64,000 bases of DNA from Qipengyuania vulgaris (lineage in GTDB: Bacteria; Pseudomonadota; Alphaproteobacteria; Sphingomonadales; Sphingomonadaceae), in assembly GCA_000756795.1 (NCBI GenBank), contig CCSI01000002.1:1-64000 (forward strand), given 5' to 3'. The position numbers and the translations under genes are program-made. Numbering within the stretch: position 1 is the stretch's first letter; every line of letters begins with the position of its first letter. Positions 56,174 to 63,443 of the stretch are shown here, piece after piece. The notes beneath the pieces were generated by a model, which saw only the letters and a list, made by a program, of their open reading frames with translations, had not been told where the DNA came from and did no database searches.

Positions 56174-57034
56174 TTGCAAACCGCTGGCACACTGGAAGTG
56201 TTGAGGAATTCGCTTGCTGTCCTGAGACGGGACGGCGGCAGCGTGGCGCTCGTGCCGACCATGGGCGCGCTCCACGAGGGCCATCTGACGTTGGTGCGGC
56301 GCGCGAAAGAGGCGGCCGACCATGTCGTTGCCAGCATTTTCGTGAACCCGCGCCAGTTCGGTGCGGGCGAGGACCTCGATGCCTATCCACGCCAGTTGGC
56401 TCGAGATTCTGAGCTGCTCGAGAGAGAGGGCGTGGCGCTATTGTGGGCGCCGAAGCCGGAAGAGGTCTACCCGCAAGCCTATGCCACGAATATCTCGGTC
56501 GCTGGCGTGAGCGAAGGACTGTGCGGGGGAGACAGGCCCGGCCATTTCGACGGGGTGGCCACCGTCGTGTGCAAGCTCTTCAACCAGGTCATGCCCGACA
56601 TGGCTTTTTTCGGCGAGAAGGACTGGCAGCAGCTGGCGGTCATCCGCCGCATGGCGCGCGACCTTGACCTCACCCTGCCGCATGTCGATGCCATCCACGG
56701 CGTCGCCATCGTGCGCGAGGATGACGGGCTCGCGATGAGCAGCCGCAATGCGTACCTCTCGGCCGAGCAGCGGGCGCAGGCCGCCAGCCTCCCGCGCGCG
56801 ATGAAGGATGCGATTGCCGTGCTGGCGGAGGGCGGGAAGGCCGAGCGCCCGCTCGGCAACTTGCGCGAGGTGCTGCAGGTCTCCGGCTTCGACAGCGTCG
56901 ACTATGCGGAAGTGCGCGATGCCGACAGCCTCGAACGGCTAGAAGCGGACAATGGCAATGCCCGCCTCTTCGTTGCCGCAAGGATTGGCGGGACGCGGCT
57001 GATCGACAATATGGCCGTCAGCCCCGCCCCTTGA
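56174..57034 (+). CDS. panC: Pantothenate synthetase
   Basis: Joins pantoate and beta-alanine with ATP to make pantothenate, the precursor of coenzyme A. The 286-residue protein has the nucleotidyl-transferase motifs MGALHEGHLTLVR, FVNPRQFGAGEDLDAYPR, FGEKDWQQL and LAMSSRNAYL. No ATG is suitably placed: TTG at 56174 with AGGGGA upstream gives the family-like start. It lies alone, divergent from mipZ and convergent with nadV (three-base gap). Confidence 0.94.
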   Translation: MQTAGTLEVLRNSLAVLRRDGGSVALVPTMGALHEGHLTLVRRAKEAADHVVASIFVNPRQFGAGEDLDAYPRQLARDSELLEREGVALLWAPKPEEVYPQAYATNISVAGVSEGLCGGDRPGHFDGVATVVCKLFNQVMPDMAFFGEKDWQQLAVIRRMARDLDLTLPHVDAIHGVAIVREDDGLAMSSRNAYLSAEQRAQAASLPRAMKDAIAVLAEGGKAERPLGNLREVLQVSGFDSVDYAEVRDADSLERLEADNGNARLFVAARIGGTRLIDNMAVSPAP

Positions 57035-57037
57035 GCC

Positions 57038-58423
57038 TCAGCTCCAGCTACGCGCCCGCACTTCGTCGAAGCTGTGGCGGACGAGGAGTTCGCCATTGCG
57101 CCACACGGGCTTGAGCTGGTCGAGAGCCGGGTCGATGTCGTCGAGCTTCTTCGCGAGCAGCCGTCCGCCTTCCTCGACCACCGCCTGACGCCCGGCCTTG
57201 CTAGCCTTGCTCGGGTCGGTCGCGGGCTTTTTCGAGACATCGTGCCAGCTGCCGTCCTCGACCTGCATGGCATTAGCCTTCATCGCAAAGCGAAGCGTAT
57301 CGCGATTGACCAGCTGCAGCAGCCCGCCGCCCATGCCGAAGGCGATATTGTCGACCGCGAAGCCGGCATCGCCGACCGCCTGCACGAGCCGCGCGATGCT
57401 TTCGACATTCATGCCGTCGCCCTGAATCACGCGGACGTGGGGGTCGAGCACCTTGAAGCCCTTGCCGTTGGTCTGGCCGCCGAAGATGTCCCACAGCTTC
57501 TGGAGCGTGCGCAGCGGCGTTTCCACCGGGTCGCCGCTGTCGGGCCGGACCACTAGCGTGCCCTTGCGGCTGAGCACTTTCTCGCGAAGGCTGCCGCCCC
57601 AGATGCTCTCGACCGCGTGGTCGAGGTCGTAGCTGTCCGAGACCACTGCCACGAGCGCATTCTCGCCCTCGAAGCTGTCGAGCATGTTCTCGTAGGCCGC
57701 CTCCTCACGCACGCGGCCCCAGCTCGTCATCGTGCTGTGTTCGGCTGCGGGTATCGAGAAGCCGGGCATATCGGCGCTATAATAGCGCCGCGCGGCGAGG
57801 ATGCCTTCCAGCGTGTCCGTCCCGCTGAAGTTCACGAGATGCGCCATGCCGCCGAGCGCCGCGCTCTCCCCGCTCGACACGCCGCGCGCGCCGAAATCGT
57901 GGAGCTTGAAGGGCAGCTGGCCTGCGACATCGTCGCTCGTGCGCTCCAGCCCAGCGGCGATGATGCTCTTGCACTTGCGGCTGAGCGTGCCGACCGTCGT
58001 CGGATACCAGATAGCGCGTAGCAGTGCCGTTTCAACGAAGGTCGTCAGCCACGGCATGCGCGGGTCCGTGTTCACCACCTGGAACAGCGGGACCGAGGTC
58101 GGGACCATGCGGCCCTCTTCCAGCGCGCTGATTTCGATTGGCAGGTATCCGCCGTGGTCATCGAGCACGGCCTGCCAGCCCTCGCGGTTGAAGGGCACGC
58201 CATGCGCGGCGCACAGCTCGGCAGCTTCGTCGATATCGGCCTGGCTCAGCGGCTTACCGAGATAGTTGATGAGGAAGGGCTGGAGACCGAGGAACAGCAC
58301 TTCATCAGCGAAATTGTTGATCCGGCTCTCACCATAGGCGCTGATGACGCGCGCTTCGGGCGGGTACTGGAGAAAGTGGCTGTGCTTGTAGCTGTCCGTC
58401 GAAAGGATGATGTTATTTGCCAT
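57038..58423 (-). CDS. nadV: Nicotinamide phosphoribosyltransferase (NadV type)
   Basis: A 461-residue enzyme that makes NMN from nicotinamide and PRPP, the first step of direct NAD salvage. The sequence is of the NAMPT/NadV type rather than PncB: STDSYKHSHFLQYPP, FVETALLRAIWYPTTVGT, LHDFGARGVSSGESAALGGMAHLVNF, VVSDSYDLDHAVESIWGG and VVRPDSGDPVETPLRTL. AGGAG stands eight bases before the ATG, in the loop of a small hairpin. Together with nadM on the same strand 329 bases upstream it gives a two-step route from nicotinamide to NAD, an arrangement also known in phages. Confidence 0.93.
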   Translation of the reverse strand: MANNIILSTDSYKHSHFLQYPPEARVISAYGESRINNFADEVLFLGLQPFLINYLGKPLSQADIDEAAELCAAHGVPFNREGWQAVLDDHGGYLPIEISALEEGRMVPTSVPLFQVVNTDPRMPWLTTFVETALLRAIWYPTTVGTLSRKCKSIIAAGLERTSDDVAGQLPFKLHDFGARGVSSGESAALGGMAHLVNFSGTDTLEGILAARRYYSADMPGFSIPAAEHSTMTSWGRVREEAAYENMLDSFEGENALVAVVSDSYDLDHAVESIWGGSLREKVLSRKGTLVVRPDSGDPVETPLRTLQKLWDIFGGQTNGKGFKVLDPHVRVIQGDGMNVESIARLVQAVGDAGFAVDNIAFGMGGGLLQLVNRDTLRFAMKANAMQVEDGSWHDVSKKPATDPSKASKAGRQAVVEEGGRLLAKKLDDIDPALDQLKPVWRNGELLVRHSFDEVRARSWS

Positions 58424-58426
58424 GGT

Positions 58427-58472
58427 GTGAACTCCTCACGTTTGGCTTTGCATTTGGCCCGGAACTCCTCCG
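58427..58472 (-). promoter_or_regulatory. Two GGAGU-loop hairpins at the nadV ribosome binding site
   Basis: In the minus-strand sense there are two four-base stems, each with loop GGAGT. The first (58427-58439, GTGA/TCAC) holds the nadV Shine-Dalgarno, ending eight bases before the ATG. The second (58460-58472, CGGA/TCCG) lies 20 bases further upstream. The same loop appears twice before nadM. GGA in hairpin loops at the ribosome binding site is the pattern bound by CsrA/RsmA proteins, but whether such a protein exists here is unknown. Confidence 0.55.
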
Positions 58473-58482
58473 AACCGGTTAA

Positions 58483-58755
58483 TAGTCCTGCGGTCGCGCC
58501 TCCCCCTACTCCTAGATCTTCCGAATGAGGTCATTCGGCTAGGAGCGGCGCGCAGGGCGGGCTGGTTGCCCGCACCAGCGGTGGGACGCAGACCGATGGC
58601 CTCATTCGGATGACCCCGGAGGGGCGGGACAATCCAGCCACGATGCGGCGTTGCTCGTCGGTCACGATGCATTTGCATCGCTCCCTCCTCGCGCCTTGCC
58701 TCGTGGCTGGATTGACTCCGTCTAGGTGCAGGGGGAGGCACGACCGCAGGACCTA
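58483..58755. repeat. Structured intergenic element with 33-base terminal inverted repeats
   Basis: This fills most of the 329-base gap between nadM and nadV. The left arm (58483-58515) and right arm (58722-58755) are inverted repeats with three mismatches and one indel. Inside are: a CTCCTAG...CTAGGAG hairpin enclosing a perfect CCGAATGA/TCATTCGG palindrome (58509-58545), a third copy of CTCATTCGG (58601-58609), a GCTGGT/ACCAGC hairpin (58561-58579), and a 13-base perfect inverted repeat (58631-58643 with 58701-58713) enclosing GATGCA-TT-TGCATC. The right arm contains the nadM stop codon. No coding frame is credible. It may be a MITE-like element or a processed RNA; no flanking target duplication is seen. 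Confidence 0.7.
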
Positions 58756-59820
58756 CAAATCGGCCATCTGTTCGATGATCGACCAGTGGTCCTCGAACAT
58801 TTGCTCGGGCCGCAGTTCGCCGAGGCGGTACCAGCGGGCGTGCGCTGCATCATCGCCGCCTTTCACCTGCGCGAGGTTGCGACGCTCGGGCAGGCGGAAA
58901 AGGAAGGCGTGGGTGATGATGCGGCCGCGCAAGCTGCGCGCCGGTGCATCGAAGATCCGCGTTGCGCTGTCCTCGATGAAGCTCGACAGCATGGCGGGCG
59001 GTATCTGACCCTTGCCGTCCGAAATCGCCGTTTCCTCGCGCAGTTCGCGGATGGCGGCATCGCGGATGCGCTCGTGCTTGTTCACGAAGCCGCCGGGCAG
59101 CGCGAGCAGGCCCTTGCCGGGCAATTGGCCGCGCTCGACCAGCAAGATGTGGCCGGCTTGCACCACCACCGCATCGGCGGTGACGAAGGGCCCCTCGCCC
59201 CACTCCTTGGGATAGGCTTCGAGGTATTCGGCTTCGGCCAGCAGCGCCTTGAATTCTTCGCTGCGGGCGAATTCCTCGAGCTGCTCGGCCACGCCCTTGG
59301 AGAGAGCCGCATAGGGCACTTCGGGAATGCGGCGGAAGAAGCGTTCGCGCACGTCGGTCGCGCCGAAAGTGGAGTTGTTCGTCTCCAGCTGGATGGAGCC
59401 CCATTCGGGGAAGAGCTTCAGGTAGTAGCTCGTATTGTCCTTCCCGTAGCCCGCCAGAACCACGCTGAAATCGCGCGTTCCGTGGAGGCCCGCGTGTTCG
59501 GGATTGGCGTCTTCGAGGATGATGTCGGAGACGCGGCGTTGCACCTCGGCCACCCAGGCGATGTCTGAGTAGAGGTGGTCGTCGAGCGGTTCGACGATGA
59601 TGCGCCCCTGCGACATCTCGTAGGCGAAGGAGCCGCGCAGCATTGCCTCGCGCTCTTCGAAAGTGAAGGGGTTGCGCGGGTCGCGCGCGACATTGGCCGA
59701 CCCGACCAGCACGATCAGCTTCCCGACGCGCTCGAGCGCATCGCGGATGATATGTTCGTGACCTAGGTGGAGCGGCTGGAAGCGTCCGATGAAGACGCCG
59801 TAATCGGCTTCATATGCCAT
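58753..59820 (-). CDS. nadM: Bifunctional NMN adenylyltransferase / Nudix hydrolase
   Basis: A 355-residue two-domain protein. The N-terminal half is an NMN adenylyltransferase with GRFQPLHLGHEHII (HxGH) and GATDVRERFF, making NAD from NMN and ATP. The C-terminal half is a Nudix domain with the box GFVNKHERIRDAAIRELREETA, where the usual glycine near the end is Ala; such domains in NadM fusions hydrolyse ADP-ribose. GGGAG stands before the ATG, in the loop of a six-base hairpin. The stop codon lies in the terminal repeat of the downstream element. It works with nadV in nicotinamide salvage. Confidence 0.94.
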   Translation of the reverse strand: MAYEADYGVFIGRFQPLHLGHEHIIRDALERVGKLIVLVGSANVARDPRNPFTFEEREAMLRGSFAYEMSQGRIIVEPLDDHLYSDIAWVAEVQRRVSDIILEDANPEHAGLHGTRDFSVVLAGYGKDNTSYYLKLFPEWGSIQLETNNSTFGATDVRERFFRRIPEVPYAALSKGVAEQLEEFARSEEFKALLAEAEYLEAYPKEWGEGPFVTADAVVVQAGHILLVERGQLPGKGLLALPGGFVNKHERIRDAAIRELREETAISDGKGQIPPAMLSSFIEDSATRIFDAPARSLRGRIITHAFLFRLPERRNLAQVKGGDDAAHARWYRLGELRPEQMFEDHWSIIEQMADL

Positions 59821-59867
59821 ATCGAGACTCCCTCGATTGATGTGTGCATCGATGGACTCCCCATCGA
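59821..59867 (-). promoter_or_regulatory. Two GGAGU-loop hairpins upstream of nadM
   Basis: Hairpin 1 (59821-59837) has a perfect six-base stem ATCGAG/CTCGAT with loop GGAGT in the minus-strand sense, which is the nadM ribosome binding site. Hairpin 2 (59849-59867) has a seven-base stem TCGATGG/CCATCGA with the identical loop. Two further copies precede nadV. The four matching loops suggest one RNA-binding regulator for the salvage route. Confidence 0.6.
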
Positions 59868-60133
59868 CGTATACGTATGTGGATTTTTAACCGGCCAGAG
59901 TCAATTGTTCGTTGTGCAACAGGGACTTGCACGAAAATACAGTTAACAAATCCGCCATTGTCCCCGCATCGGGTGACTGGCATTTCAGGAATCGCTAAAT
60001 TAAGTCGAAAGTCCGTTTGAGCCCTCGATCAGGCTCTTCGGGTTGCCTTGGCCGGACGCGCGCACCTCCCCGCTCGCTTCCGGCCATTTGCGTATCTGGC
60101 CTGCGCGTAAATTCTTCAGCGATGTGAGGGGAC
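59868..60133. other. Intergenic region upstream of nadM
   Basis: About 266 bases without a credible gene. The palindrome ACGTATACGT (59867-59876), overlapping ATACGTAT, sits directly next to hairpin 2 and could be an operator. A hairpin GAGCC/GGCTC (60020-60037) has no T-run in either sense. I see nothing else. Confidence 0.4.
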
Positions 60134-60207
60134 TGGAGCGGGTAAGGGGAATCGAACCCCTCTAGCCAGCTTGGAAGGCTGGAGCATTACCACTATGCTA
60201 TACCCGC
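60134..60207 (-). tRNA. tRNA-Gly (anticodon TCC)
   Basis: A complete cloverleaf on the minus strand: a seven-base acceptor stem (GCGGGTA/TACCCGC), D-arm with ATAGTGGTAAT, a five-base anticodon stem CCAGC/GCTGG with loop CTTCCAA (anticodon TCC at its centre), T-arm GGGGTTCGATTCCCC and an encoded CCA at 60136-60134. It reads GGA and GGG glycine codons. It is downstream of the antiporter and OmpA-family genes, with its own promoter candidate. Confidence 0.97.
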
Positions 60208-60222
60208 GTCTCAGGGACGCGG

Positions 60223-60251
60223 CAGATGCCTCGCCAAAGCAGATTCGTCAA
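60223..60251 (-). promoter_or_regulatory. Promoter candidate for tRNA-Gly
   Basis: TTGACG, 17 bases, CATCTG in the minus-strand sense, 16-21 bases before the tRNA. The -35 box is good and the -10 box weak. Confidence 0.45.
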
Positions 60252-60255
60252 CCAG

Positions 60256-60891
60256 TCATTGCGCTTCGGGCTTTGCGCCGGGCGAGGCACGCGGTGTTGG
60301 TGTCGGACTGGCTTCCGGCGTGCTCAATGTCTCGATGAGCGTCTGCTCGCGTTCAGCCTTGCGGCCTGTTTCCACGGTCACCTCGACACGGCGGTTGGCG
60401 GCGCGGCCCTCCTCATTCGGCGTGCCATCGGGCAGTGCATTGGGCTCGAGCGGGTTTTGCTCGCCAAAGGCAATCACCTCAATGCGCTCTTCGGCAATGC
60501 CCGCTTCGACGAGGAAGTCGCGCACGGCCTCGGCCCGCGCGCGCGAAGCTTCGAGATTTGCCTCGCCATCGCCGCTTGCATCCGAATGGCCACGCAGGAT
60601 GATCGGGCCACCTGCCTCGACCTGCGGGGAATCGACGATGGTCGCGAGCTCGGCGCTGACCGCCTCGGTCAGTTCGTCCGTCCCGTCGGCGAAAGACAAA
60701 GTCATCACCAGCGGCGGGAGCGTGGGTGCGGGAAGGACCGATTCCCCGCCATCCTCCTGAAAGATCGAGCGCGGGCCGTCGGTCGGCGTGGCTTCGGGCG
60801 CGGGCGCGTCGTCCTTCGCCTTGCACCCGGCAAGCACCAGCGTACCTGCCAGCGCGACCACCATGCCACCTGATTTCAACACCCGCCTCAT
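60256..60891 (-). CDS. OmpA-family lipoprotein
   Basis: A 211-residue protein with a lipoprotein signal (hydrophobic core then LVLAGCKAKDD, cysteine near residue 23), a short Pro/Asp/Glu linker and an OmpA-like domain: FADGTDELTEAVSAEL, ILRGHSDASGDGEANLEASRARAEAVRDFL, IEVIAFGEQNPLEPN, and ANRRVEVTVE. A Thr/Pro-rich tail of about 30 residues follows the domain, which is uncommon. It should bind peptidoglycan from the membrane. The ATG overlaps the antiporter stop by four bases. Confidence 0.88.
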   Translation of the reverse strand: MRRVLKSGGMVVALAGTLVLAGCKAKDDAPAPEATPTDGPRSIFQEDGGESVLPAPTLPPLVMTLSFADGTDELTEAVSAELATIVDSPQVEAGGPIILRGHSDASGDGEANLEASRARAEAVRDFLVEAGIAEERIEVIAFGEQNPLEPNALPDGTPNEEGRAANRRVEVTVETGRKAEREQTLIETLSTPEASPTPTPRASPGAKPEAQ

Positions 60892-62738
60892 GCCTGCTGG
60901 ACCCCCTGCTTCTTGTTCGCCTTCTTCGCCGCTTTCTCTTCCGCCGTCTTGGTCTGCGGCGGGGTGAAACTCAGGATGACGTCGCCTGCCCGCGGCTCGG
61001 GCTTGGCGGCGTGGGTGAAGAAGCGGATTGTGCCGTTGTCGCGGACCAGCAGGAGCATGTTGGCCGCATCGGGCAGCTTCTCCTGCATCTTGTCGAAATC
61101 GAATTCCTCGGAAAGCTTTGTCTTGCGGAAGACCCAGCCCTGACGCTGGCGTTCGCTGACGTCCTCCACGCCGAAGCCGCTTTCGAACAGCGCGCGGCCG
61201 CGCAGGCTCGAGGGAAGCGCATGGCGGTCGTCGCCGTCTGCGCTCTCGCCCAGCTGGAAGACGCTGTCGCGGCCGATCTCATGGGCAAACTCGTTGCAGA
61301 CGAGCGCGTTGTAAGCCTCGTTCTCGGTCGCCGCGACGAGGTTCTGGTATGGCGCCAGCTCAAGATTGTGCTCGGTCGCCTCGTTGAGGATTTCGCCGTG
61401 ATAGAACTCGATCCCCTTCTGCCGGGCGAGTCCGAGCCGCTGCCAGCTGGCATCGACGACGAGGACCGGTGCCTTAAGTTCGCGCATCTGCTCGGCGAGT
61501 GCGATGGTCCAGGGCGTACTGCCAACCAGCAGCACACCCGGGCGGGTGACACCCTTCACCTTCAAGAGCTTGGCGACGAAATCGATTGTGAATCCATGGG
61601 CCACGATGGTCACGACCACGACCGCGAAGCTGAGGCCGATAAGCAAGTTGCCATCAGTAAAGCCGAGGTCCGAGAGGCGCAGGGCGAACAGGCCTGAGAT
61701 GGCGACGAGCACGATACCGCGCGGCGCAATCCATGCGAGGAGGAGGCGCTCGTTCCACGGGATATTGCTGCCAAGCAGGCTCAGCAGGATAGTCGCCGGG
61801 CGCACTACGAAGAGCAGCGCGAGCAGGAACCAGGCAATCGGCCAGTTGATGTATCGGATATCTTCGACGCTGAGCGAGGCGGACAGCAGGATGAAAATGC
61901 CTGACACCAGCAGGACCGCCACGTTCTCCTTGAACGGATGGATGGACCTGAGGCTCGTCACATTCATATTCGCCAGTGCCACGCCCATGACGGTGACCGC
62001 GACGAGGCCTGCCTCATGCTCGATGAGGTTGGAAATGACGAAGACCCCGATGACCGCCGTGAGCAGAACCGGGACCTTGAGGTATTCGGGGACCGCACCG
62101 CGCGGGAAGGACCACGCGATGGCGAGCGCTGCGACATAGCCAATGAGGCCGGCGATGACGGCTGCAATGATAAGCGGCGGCACGACTTCGAACAGCGATG
62201 CGCCCGGGCTTTCGGCGACCTTGCGGAAATATTCGTAGGCAATCACCGCGCACAGCGCGCCGGTGGGGTCGTTGACGATGGCTTCCCATTTGAGGATCGA
62301 CGCGGGGCGCGACTTGATCGAGCTTTGCCGCAGCAGCGGGATAACCACCGTTGGTCCCGTTACAACCAGAATTCCGCCGAAGAGGATTGCCACTTCGGGT
62401 GCAAGGCCGGCGATGTAGATGCCCGCCAATGCGCCGAACAGCCAACCGAGTATCACACCAATCGTGGCAAGCCGCGCGACAGCTCCGCCTGTGTGCCTGA
62501 GTTCACGGAAATCGAGGCTTAGGCCGCCTTCGAAAAGGATGAGCGCGACGCCAACCGCGACGATCGGCTCGAGCAACTCGCCGAATGCGTGTTCGGGATC
62601 GAATATGCCGAATACGGGACCTGCGAGGAAGCCTGCTATCAGCATGAGCACGATGGCCGGAAGGCCGGTGCGCCATGCAAGCCATTGGGCCCCGATGCCG
62701 AGGATGCCTACCAAGGCGATGACGAGTGTCTGTTCCAT
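60888..62738 (-). CDS. Cation:proton antiporter, CPA1 family with TrkA-like C-terminus
   Basis: A 616-residue inner membrane exchanger. About twelve hydrophobic segments fill residues 1-400, including ALILFEGGLSLDFRELRHTGG, GGILVVTGPTVVIPLLRQSS, WEAIVNDPTGALCAVIAYEYF with the ion-binding ND aspartate, and WIAPRGIVLVAISGLFALRL. The cytosolic part (about 410-600) starts with a Rossmann-like VLLVGSTPWTIALAEQM, a TrkA-N-type nucleotide-sensing domain. The ion may be sodium or potassium. It is the first gene of a pair with the OmpA-family lipoprotein. Confidence 0.9.
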   Translation of the reverse strand: MEQTLVIALVGILGIGAQWLAWRTGLPAIVLMLIAGFLAGPVFGIFDPEHAFGELLEPIVAVGVALILFEGGLSLDFRELRHTGGAVARLATIGVILGWLFGALAGIYIAGLAPEVAILFGGILVVTGPTVVIPLLRQSSIKSRPASILKWEAIVNDPTGALCAVIAYEYFRKVAESPGASLFEVVPPLIIAAVIAGLIGYVAALAIAWSFPRGAVPEYLKVPVLLTAVIGVFVISNLIEHEAGLVAVTVMGVALANMNVTSLRSIHPFKENVAVLLVSGIFILLSASLSVEDIRYINWPIAWFLLALLFVVRPATILLSLLGSNIPWNERLLLAWIAPRGIVLVAISGLFALRLSDLGFTDGNLLIGLSFAVVVVTIVAHGFTIDFVAKLLKVKGVTRPGVLLVGSTPWTIALAEQMRELKAPVLVVDASWQRLGLARQKGIEFYHGEILNEATEHNLELAPYQNLVAATENEAYNALVCNEFAHEIGRDSVFQLGESADGDDRHALPSSLRGRALFESGFGVEDVSERQRQGWVFRKTKLSEEFDFDKMQEKLPDAANMLLLVRDNGTIRFFTHAAKPEPRAGDVILSFTPPQTKTAEEKAAKKANKKQGVQQA

Positions 62739-62827
62739 GCCCCTCGTTGCGTTACGCCCGCATGCGGGCCGCTCCCCCCACCAATGCCCTAGCTTCGTAT
62801 TTTATCCAAGTTTCGGGCGAGATTCTC

Positions 62828-63364
62828 TCAATCGCCTTCGAATTCCATCAGCGCAGCGGTTTCCACCCCGCATTCGGATAGCTTCTTCGCGCCGCCCAGG
62901 TCGGGCAGGTCGATGACGAAGAATGCACGATCCACTACTGCGCCGGCCTTGCGAAGAAGCGCAGCCGTCGCGCTGGCAGTGCCACCGGTGGCGAGCAGGT
63001 CATCGACCATCGCAACGCGTTGGCCTGGCGCAACCGAGGCCGGATCCATCTCAAGCCGGTCGGAACCATATTCCAAGGCATAATCGACGCCGATTGTCTC
63101 GCACGGAAGCTTGCCCGACTTGCGTATGGGAAGGAAAGGCAAAGCGAGATTAGCCGCCACTGACGCGCCGAAGATAAATCCGCGCGCTTCCATCCCGGCA
63201 ATCGCTTCGGCACCGCTGTCCCGCACCCTATCGGCGAGCCATTCGACCGTGGCGGCGAAGCCCTCACCATGCCCGATGAGAGTGGTGATATCGCGGAACT
63301 GGATCCCCTTGATCGGAAAATCAGGAATGGTGCGAACCAGCGATTTCAGCTCATGCGGCGCGAT
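62828..63364 (-). CDS. apt: Adenine phosphoribosyltransferase, non-standard start codon
   Basis: APT recycles adenine to AMP with PRPP. From codon ATC at 63362-63364 the frame gives 178 residues, a normal length: APHELKSLVRTIPDFPIKGIQFRDITTL at the start, the hood region, GMEARGFIFGASVA, and the PRPP site MVDDLLATGGTASA. The family almost always begins MxPxELK, matching IAPHELK here. There is no ATG, GTG or TTG in frame upstream; GGGAGA lies seven bases before the ATC. The first usual start, GTG at 63226, would cut off about 46 essential residues. It follows cytochrome c1 after a terminator. Confidence 0.85.
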   Translation of the reverse strand: MAPHELKSLVRTIPDFPIKGIQFRDITTLIGHGEGFAATVEWLADRVRDSGAEAIAGMEARGFIFGASVAANLALPFLPIRKSGKLPCETIGVDYALEYGSDRLEMDPASVAPGQRVAMVDDLLATGGTASATAALLRKAGAVVDRAFFVIDLPDLGGAKKLSECGVETAALMEFEGD

Positions 63365-63383
63365 TGTCTCTCTCCCGGATACG

Positions 63384-63420
63384 AAAACGCCCCTCGCATC
63401 GCGTGGATGGAGGGGCGTTT
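63384..63420 (-). terminator. Terminator after cytochrome c1
   Basis: Stem AAACGCCCCT with AGGGGCGTTT, loop of about 17 bases, T-rich tail. It lies 23 bases after the cytochrome c1 stop and 20 bases before the apt start. Confidence 0.85.
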
Positions 63421-63443
63421 CAAGTCGCTTGTTTCGAAGCGGA

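Noticed and set aside
58424..58752. Short open frames in the nadM-nadV gap
   Set aside because: They cross the inverted repeats, have no ribosome binding site and no homology-like motifs.
57038..59820. Recent phage origin of the nadV-nadM pair
   Set aside because: Such pairs occur in phages, but no phage gene, integrase or attachment site is nearby and the composition looks like the neighbours.
60001..60040. A rho-independent terminator after tRNA-Gly
   Set aside because: The GAGCC/GGCTC hairpin lacks a T-run in the minus-strand sense and is about 100 bases from the tRNA.
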